Shown piece after piece: positions 59,278-64,000 of a stretch of 64,000 nt of DNA. Location of the stretch: contig CABHOW010000106.1 in the NCBI GenBank assembly GCA_902168225.1, positions 61,081 to 125,080 of the forward strand, written 5' to 3'. The DNA comes from an uncultured Flavihumibacter sp. (GTDB lineage: Bacteria > Bacteroidota > Bacteroidia > Chitinophagales > Chitinophagaceae). The position numbers and the translations under genes are program-made. Within the stretch, counting starts at the first letter, position 1; each line of letters starts with the position of its first letter. The notes under the pieces were generated by a model that saw nothing but the letters and a program-made list of their open reading frames with translations, was not told the origin of the DNA and did not search any database.

Positions 59278-60084
59278 ATGGAGTCGTTTTTTATACCCTA
59301 CCATGGTTCGAGCTTCCACGCCGTAAAGTATGGCAAAGGGGAGGATATTATTTTTTGTTTTCATGGGTATGGGGAAGAAGCGAGTACCTATAGCATATTC
59401 GAAGAATTATTAGGGGATGCATATACCCTGATAGCTATTGATATGCCATTTCATGGTAAAACAGACTGGAGAGGGCCTTTGCTCTTTGCCCTAAACGCAC
59501 TTATTGATATAATAAATGAATTACTCGATTCCGCAGATAAAAAATTTAACCTGATGGGGTATAGTATGGGTGGAAGGGTTGCATTTCGCTTATTAGAAGC
59601 TATTCCCGAGCGGGTTAAAAAGTTGGTTTTAGTAGCTCCCGACGGGCTGCATAAAAATCCATGGCAACGGTTTTCTACTGAAACTTATGTTGGTAATCGT
59701 TTATTTAAGTTTACCATGGAGAATCCAGATTGGTTATTTGGGTTGATGAAAATGGCTTTTGCGCTGCGTTTGTTAAACCCTAGTATTGAAAAATTTATCC
59801 GGTATTATTTAGATGAAGAGCAGCAGCGATTGATGTTATACAAAAGGTGGACAACCATGCGAAAGTTTCGTCCATCCATTTCCAAGCTTCAGCAAATTTT
59901 TATGAAACAACAGATACCACTACATATTTTCTTTGGAAAATATGATCGCGTAATCGTTGCCAAAAGGGGGTACACATTTGCTAAAAAATTGCCTTCGGTT
60001 TATATCGCCGAAATAGAAGCCGGACATCAGTTGCTACATCAAAAATATGCTACACAAATAGCCGAACCATTTATGCAGGAATAG
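59278..60084 (+). CDS. Alpha/beta hydrolase
   Basis: The 268-residue cytoplasmic protein has the alpha/beta hydrolase core: FCFHGYGEEASTYSIFEEL (oxyanion region), the nucleophile elbow GYSMGGRVAF and a C-terminal IFFGKYDRVI (acid position) with GHQLLHQKY (His). The catalytic set Ser-Asp-His is complete. The substrate is unknown. It is divergent from the MarR gene and ahead of a glycosyltransferase by 15 bp, so it may share an operon with the latter. Confidence 0.85.
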   Translation: MESFFIPYHGSSFHAVKYGKGEDIIFCFHGYGEEASTYSIFEELLGDAYTLIAIDMPFHGKTDWRGPLLFALNALIDIINELLDSADKKFNLMGYSMGGRVAFRLLEAIPERVKKLVLVAPDGLHKNPWQRFSTETYVGNRLFKFTMENPDWLFGLMKMAFALRLLNPSIEKFIRYYLDEEQQRLMLYKRWTTMRKFRPSISKLQQIFMKQQIPLHIFFGKYDRVIVAKRGYTFAKKLPSVYIAEIEAGHQLLHQKYATQIAEPFMQE

Positions 60085-60099
60085 CTTTTCTTTGTGAAC

Positions 60100-61245
60100 A
60101 TGCTTATTTTCATTGCTTTCATATGGTTTTTAGCTTTTTTATATGCCGTATTAATATGGGTATATCGTTACTGGTTTAATCGGCTACAAGTATTTACGCC
60201 TGATAGCAATGTTATACCTCAAATTTTTTTTTCAATCATTATTCCGGCGCGTAATGAAGAAAATAATATAGGCGCTTGTTTAGCCTCTATTGCCAAGCAA
60301 CAATATCCGGCACATTTAATGGAAGTGATAGTGGTAGATGATCATTCGGAAGATAATACGGCCCAGATAGTGCTACAATATCAATCTACATTACCCTCTT
60401 TAGCATTGATATATTTAAAAGATCATTTGAAAGGGAACAGTATTAATGCCTATAAAAAGAAAGCAATCGAAATTGCTATTGCGGAGGCAAAAGGGAATTG
60501 GATAGTAACTACGGATGCAGATTGTACGATGGGAAGTAATTGGTTGAACCTTTTAGCTGCTTATATACAGCAGTATCAACCCGTATTGGTGGCTGCACCT
60601 GTAGTATTTGAAAAAAAGAACAGTTTATTAGGCAATTTCCAACTGCTAGATTTTGCAAGCTTACAAGGTATTACAGCTGCAGCTGTAGCTGCCGGATATC
60701 ATAGTATGTGCAATGGCGCAAATTTAGCCTATGCCAAACAAGCTTTTTATGATGTAGATCAATTTAAGGGAATCGACCAAATAGCGAGCGGTGATGATAT
60801 GCTTTTAATGTATAAAATGAAGAAAAAATTCCCCGGTAAAATGGGTTTCTTATTTCATCGGGATGCTATTGTATACACGGCCCCGGTAAATAGTTGGCGT
60901 GCTTTTTTTCAACAGCGAATCCGTTGGGCAAGTAAAGCCGATAGCTATGCAGATAAAACTATATTTTATGTTTTACTTATTGTATACCTGTTAAATGCAT
61001 CTATCCTAGTTACTTTTATAATGGGATGCTGGAATGAAAGGGTACTTTCTCAGGCAGGTTTGTTACTGCTTTTTAAGACTGCCATAGAGTTAAGCTTTAT
61101 GATTCCTGTAGCCAATTTTTTCTCTGTTAGCCAAAAACTTTGGTTATTTCCATTATTACAACCTATACATATTATTTATACTGTTATCGCCGGTTGGCTG
61201 GGTAAGTTTGGCAGTTATGAATGGAAGCAACGAAAAGTAAATTAG
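60100..61245 (+). CDS. Membrane glycosyltransferase family 2
   Basis: The 381-residue protein has an N-terminal membrane helix, a GT-A domain and three C-terminal helices. The GT2 features are IIIPARNEENNIGACLASI, VIVVDDHSEDNT, TTDADCTMGSNWL (DxD-type motif) and the acceptor-binding QQRIRWASK (QxxRW-like). It is similar to processive or polyisoprenyl-type family 2 enzymes. The GTG two codons upstream is an alternative start. Its last 4 bp overlap a convergent 33-aa small ORF. Confidence 0.88.
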   Translation: MLIFIAFIWFLAFLYAVLIWVYRYWFNRLQVFTPDSNVIPQIFFSIIIPARNEENNIGACLASIAKQQYPAHLMEVIVVDDHSEDNTAQIVLQYQSTLPSLALIYLKDHLKGNSINAYKKKAIEIAIAEAKGNWIVTTDADCTMGSNWLNLLAAYIQQYQPVLVAAPVVFEKKNSLLGNFQLLDFASLQGITAAAVAAGYHSMCNGANLAYAKQAFYDVDQFKGIDQIASGDDMLLMYKMKKKFPGKMGFLFHRDAIVYTAPVNSWRAFFQQRIRWASKADSYADKTIFYVLLIVYLLNASILVTFIMGCWNERVLSQAGLLLLFKTAIELSFMIPVANFFSVSQKLWLFPLLQPIHIIYTVIAGWLGKFGSYEWKQRKVN

Positions 61246-61343
61246 GCTCCGTTAATTTTCTTTTTATCCTCAGGTAACCATACATACAGTAATAGGGAAA
61301 CAAGGGCAAGCAAAGCGGCTAAAAAAGTAAAAAAGGATTTCAT
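61242..61343 (-). CDS. Small single-pass membrane peptide (33 aa)
   Basis: A complete ATG-to-TAA frame of 33 codons. Its hydrophobic core of about 18 residues (FFTFLAALLALVSLLLYVW) is followed by a charged tail (PEDKKKING). This is the layout of a genuine small membrane protein, and the codons look normal. It converges with the glycosyltransferase, sharing 4 bp, and lies downstream of the O-antigen ligase-type gene on the same strand, about 100 bp away. The function is unknown. It is too short for standard gene calls. Confidence 0.55.
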   Translation of the reverse strand: MKSFFTFLAALLALVSLLLYVWLPEDKKKINGA

Positions 61344-61445
61344 AATGGATGTTTTTACTTGGATAGCTGAACGTACAAAAAGTTTAAACAAGTTTTAAAA
61401 AATTAGTAAAATTTATTTAACAGTTATTTAGCGTTATATTTCGTG

Positions 61446-62747
61446 TTATATATCATTAGTAATTGTATTGCTGCTTTCCGAGAATTTAGCTCGTATTTGT
61501 AGTGAAATAACTACAGAACAAATGAGCCAAAATATTCCTCCAATTTTATCCGTCTCCAAAAGATCACTAAAAAAATTAAGGAAAAGGATCATAACCAATG
61601 TGGTACCCGAAACAATGGCTAATTGTTTATGAAGCGGGTTTGAAGAATGTATATATACTTTCTGACAGTATATAAGCATGTATATTATTAGCACTAAAAA
61701 AATACATAAACCTGGAAGCCCCTGCTCAATAGCTGTCAATAAAAAATAATTATGTACAGTTGAATGATCAGGATTATTACTCACCCATGTTTTATAAGCA
61801 GGTAGCGTATATCCCTTGTAAGTGGGGTAGAAACTATTGGTTCCGAATCCGGTTAAGGGTTTATTAGCAACCATATAAGCTCCGGCAATCCAACGATAGA
61901 TACGTTCTCCATTCGAAACATCTTCTAATGTTACAGTGGCCGCTAAATGCTCATTTAATTTTTCATGGAAATAAGTTTGATCGTGCTTAGGTCGGAAATT
62001 TAAAAAGCCTTGGTTATAAACTATCAAAAAAATGGCAATGAATAGAGCTATTGCACCAAAGGCTATTGCTATTCTTAGTATCCCTTTTTTGATCAACCAA
62101 TATGCCAGTATGCCTACCGGTAATGCTAACCAGGCACCTCTTGAGTAAGCTACAATTAATCCTGCAAAAGCAATTACAAGTAAAGTTGATATTAGTACGT
62201 GTAATTTACTTTTTGGCGTTGAAGCTTTTAAAAAAATATAACCTATGGGGAATAAGCATACCAAGAGTGCACTATAATTTACATGGTTTCTAAAGAAAGG
62301 GAAAAGACTTTTATTGATGCCAACAAATGAAAATTGAAACCCGGCATGTCGGATCATTGCCAGTATGATCATTATACTCATACTAATGCATAAACAAGTG
62401 GCCAGTATTGTCCAGTGTTTTTTTTCCTGTATAACAAGTGGTAGCAGTAAACAGAATGGTAAGATATACCAGCACTTAGCGAGAAAGAATTTACAAGATA
62501 AGAGAGGGGTGGTAGAAAAAATAATATTGATGAGCCACCATACCATTTGGATACTAATAATTAGTATCAATGGAGATCGTAAAACTGCAGAAAAGTATTT
62601 AGGTGAATAGCATATAAATAGAATGGTAATAAAACTTAGTATAATGAGTATAGGTTCAAAAGGAAAATCTAGCGACAAAGAATCACCAATAGGTAATTCG
62701 GTGGATAGTGGAAGTAGGGCAAATAATATATAGAAGATAAGCCTCAT
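61446..62747 (-). CDS. O-antigen ligase/polymerase-type membrane protein (Wzy_C)
   Basis: The 433-residue protein has about twelve membrane helices and a large periplasmic loop (about residues 255-330) with the Wzy_C/O-antigen ligase block. Visible parts are YSRGAWLALPVGIL, GERIYRWIAGAYMVANKPLTGFGTNSFYPTYK and VHNYFLLTAIEQGLPGLCIFL (His and Glu conserved in the family). It polymerises or ligates a surface polysaccharide. It lies 4 bp downstream of the Wzz-like gene, so chain length and polymerisation are coupled. Confidence 0.88.
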   Translation of the reverse strand: MRLIFYILFALLPLSTELPIGDSLSLDFPFEPILIILSFITILFICYSPKYFSAVLRSPLILIISIQMVWWLINIIFSTTPLLSCKFFLAKCWYILPFCLLLPLVIQEKKHWTILATCLCISMSIMIILAMIRHAGFQFSFVGINKSLFPFFRNHVNYSALLVCLFPIGYIFLKASTPKSKLHVLISTLLVIAFAGLIVAYSRGAWLALPVGILAYWLIKKGILRIAIAFGAIALFIAIFLIVYNQGFLNFRPKHDQTYFHEKLNEHLAATVTLEDVSNGERIYRWIAGAYMVANKPLTGFGTNSFYPTYKGYTLPAYKTWVSNNPDHSTVHNYFLLTAIEQGLPGLCIFLVLIIYMLIYCQKVYIHSSNPLHKQLAIVSGTTLVMILFLNFFSDLLETDKIGGIFWLICSVVISLQIRAKFSESSNTITNDI

Positions 62748-62751
62748 AGCA

Positions 62752-63552
62752 TCAGGCTAATCTATTTTTAAAAGCTACAATTACACAGGCTAACATAAAG
62801 CCACTTATGGTGATGAGTGTAATTAGTAAAGCCATATTAGGAAATATGCCTACTCGATTCGGATTAGCATATTCTACAATCATTAAAAAATTAGGGGAAA
62901 TCGTTTTCTGCTGTTTCCACTCCTCTACACTTTTTTCCTGATCGCTGATCGTATTTTGTAATTGCATTTTCTCCGTTTCGCTCATTGTATTATTGGTGAG
63001 TGCTTCTTTATTTTTTTGAATCGAAGTAGCGATCACCTGTATAATTTTATCTTCTTCTTTGGCTATTAATGATTGTAAATGGATATTGGTTTGTAGAGCA
63101 ATATCATTGGCAACGCTTGCAGCTATTTGGGCATTGGGTAGTTCAACACTAATAAGCAACTGATCTTTATCTGATCTTCGGATGAAAATATCTTTTTTGA
63201 ATGCGCGTAAATTAGCATAGGCATCATTTTGCCGATAGAATGCGGAAAGATTATTTTTTACAAATACCGTATAAAGTATCGTATCCGATTCTGCGATAGC
63301 TCTTAGCCTATCGAGGTCGTCTGTATTGCCAAAATAAGAATATAGATCTTTTATATTCGGATTGTTAAGTCGAGCTTTATCGTTCAGTAAAGGGTTGCCG
63401 GCCAATGCACTTGCAGTGGCTTTGAACCTGGGAGTGAGTAAAAAAGACACGCTAGCACCAATGAGTGCAGCTAATGCAGTAATGCTGATTAAAAACCGTC
63501 TATTTTTCAGTAATAGTTTTATAAGGGTAAGTAAGTTAAGGTTGTTTTCCAT
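62752..63552 (-). CDS. Wzz-type polysaccharide chain-length protein
   Basis: The 266-residue protein has two membrane helices (about residues 19-38 and 240-260) bracketing a periplasmic helical domain, the Wzz layout. Typical segments are LTLIKLLLKNRRFLISITAL, DDLDRLRAIAES and the coiled-coil-like VIATSIQKNKEALTNN. It sets the length of a surface polysaccharide together with the downstream polymerase. No tyrosine kinase domain is fused. It lies 8 bp past the AsnC-type regulator gene. Confidence 0.85.
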   Translation of the reverse strand: MENNLNLLTLIKLLLKNRRFLISITALAALIGASVSFLLTPRFKATASALAGNPLLNDKARLNNPNIKDLYSYFGNTDDLDRLRAIAESDTILYTVFVKNNLSAFYRQNDAYANLRAFKKDIFIRRSDKDQLLISVELPNAQIAASVANDIALQTNIHLQSLIAKEEDKIIQVIATSIQKNKEALTNNTMSETEKMQLQNTISDQEKSVEEWKQQKTISPNFLMIVEYANPNRVGIFPNMALLITLITISGFMLACVIVAFKNRLA

Positions 63553-63560
63553 AAAATAGA

Positions 63561-64000
63561 TTATCGGGGTGCAACAACAACATTTCTATTGATACTTTCT
63601 TCTAATGAAATAAAAGTTTCCGTTCTTTCGATACCTTTTATTTTCTGCAGTTCATCATGTAAAACAAAGCGCATTTCTTGGATGTCTTTACAAACAATTT
63701 CAATAAACATAGAGTAGTTGCCTGTTGTATAATTTAAGCGTACGATTTGTTGAATTTTTTTTAATTCTTTAGCTACTATATCGTACATAGAACTTTTTTC
63801 GAGGTAAATGCCTATAAACGCAATAATGTCGTAGCCTAGTGCTTTGAGATCCACTGAAAGTTTTTTACCTTTCACTACCTTTAGTTCTTCCAGTTTTTTG
63901 ATACGTACATGAATGGTACCGCCAGATACAAAAAGTTTCTTGCCTAAATCGGCATACGATATCTCTGCATTTTCCATCATTTCCTGAATGATTTGGAAAT
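63561..64000 (-). CDS. Lrp/AsnC family regulator (5' truncated)
   Basis: The frame is open to the right window edge, so the first residues are missing; the ATG at 63980 is internal. The visible part has the winged-helix end (EISYADLGKKLFVSGGTIHVRIKKLEEL) and the RAM ligand-binding domain (IAFIGIYLEKSSMYDIVAK, TGNYSMFIEIVCKDIQEM, IERTETFISLEES). Such regulators respond to amino acids. It sits directly upstream of the polysaccharide pair and might control it, but Lrp/AsnC genes are common and the link is not proven. Confidence 0.9.
   Translation of the reverse strand, partial: FQIIQEMMENAEISYADLGKKLFVSGGTIHVRIKKLEELKVVKGKKLSVDLKALGYDIIAFIGIYLEKSSMYDIVAKELKKIQQIVRLNYTTGNYSMFIEIVCKDIQEMRFVLHDELQKIKGIERTETFISLEESINRNVVVAPR

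Overview
The window is one stretch of an AT-rich chromosome from a member of the Bacteroidota, most likely the Chitinophagales (Chitinophagaceae-like). The reasons are several TonB-dependent outer-membrane receptors, the alternative complex III plus cytochrome oxidase locus, a futalosine-pathway menaquinone gene, A-rich leaders with almost no Shine-Dalgarno sequences, and Bacteroidota promoter boxes of the form TAnnTTTG upstream of several genes. The genus cannot be fixed from sequence alone. No rRNA, CRISPR array, insertion sequence, integrase or phage gene was seen. One tRNA (Arg, anticodon CCT) is present. The genes cut by the window edges are a TonB-dependent receptor (left) and an AsnC/Lrp-type regulator (right).

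Layout. 0-12.5 kb: receptor / beta-helix lipoprotein / purple-acid-phosphatase-like enzyme; a Fic AMP-transferase with its own operator-like palindromes; a large BNR-repeat secreted protein; secreted carboxylesterase and M28 peptidase; tRNA; TPR and GNAT genes. 12.9-18.2 kb: small secreted proteins and two TonB-dependent receptors. 18.2-22.6 kb: a compact accessory cassette with two small double-glycine-leader peptides, a CPBP-type membrane protein, an HlyD-type adaptor and a C39 peptidase ABC exporter. This is a candidate two-peptide bacteriocin (or signal-peptide) system and the most novel-looking part of the window. 22.6-24.6 kb: leftward DUF3089 hydrolase, purN and a small membrane protein. 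24.7-40.6 kb: a long respiratory locus, actABCDEF then cox subunits II and I, heme O synthase, two subunit III-type genes, subunit IV, a Sco copper chaperone and a DUF420 protein. Together these move electrons from menaquinol through alternative complex III to an A-type heme-copper oxidase. 40.6-50.7 kb: mostly leftward housekeeping genes (ssb, RlpA-like, YdeI-like, gcvT, PspC/PadR pair, M16 peptidase pair, aspartyl protease with PDZ). 50.8-55.7 kb: mqnC, an ECF sigma / anti-sigma / outer-membrane protein operon, and an L,D-transpeptidase. 55.6-64 kb: amidase, acyl-CoA dehydrogenase, MarR regulator, alpha/beta hydrolase, glycosyltransferase, and a polysaccharide polymerase/ligase with a chain-length protein.

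Recurring non-coding theme. Many spacers consist of short degenerate tandem 'words' (7-, 8- and 20-nt units and runs built from ggttatagg-like elements). In at least one place they run into a coding end. Two small ORFs too short for ordinary gene calling (34 aa in the padR leader, 33-aa membrane peptide next to a glycosyltransferase) look credible.

All domain and function calls come from motifs read by eye and knowledge of the families. No database search was run.
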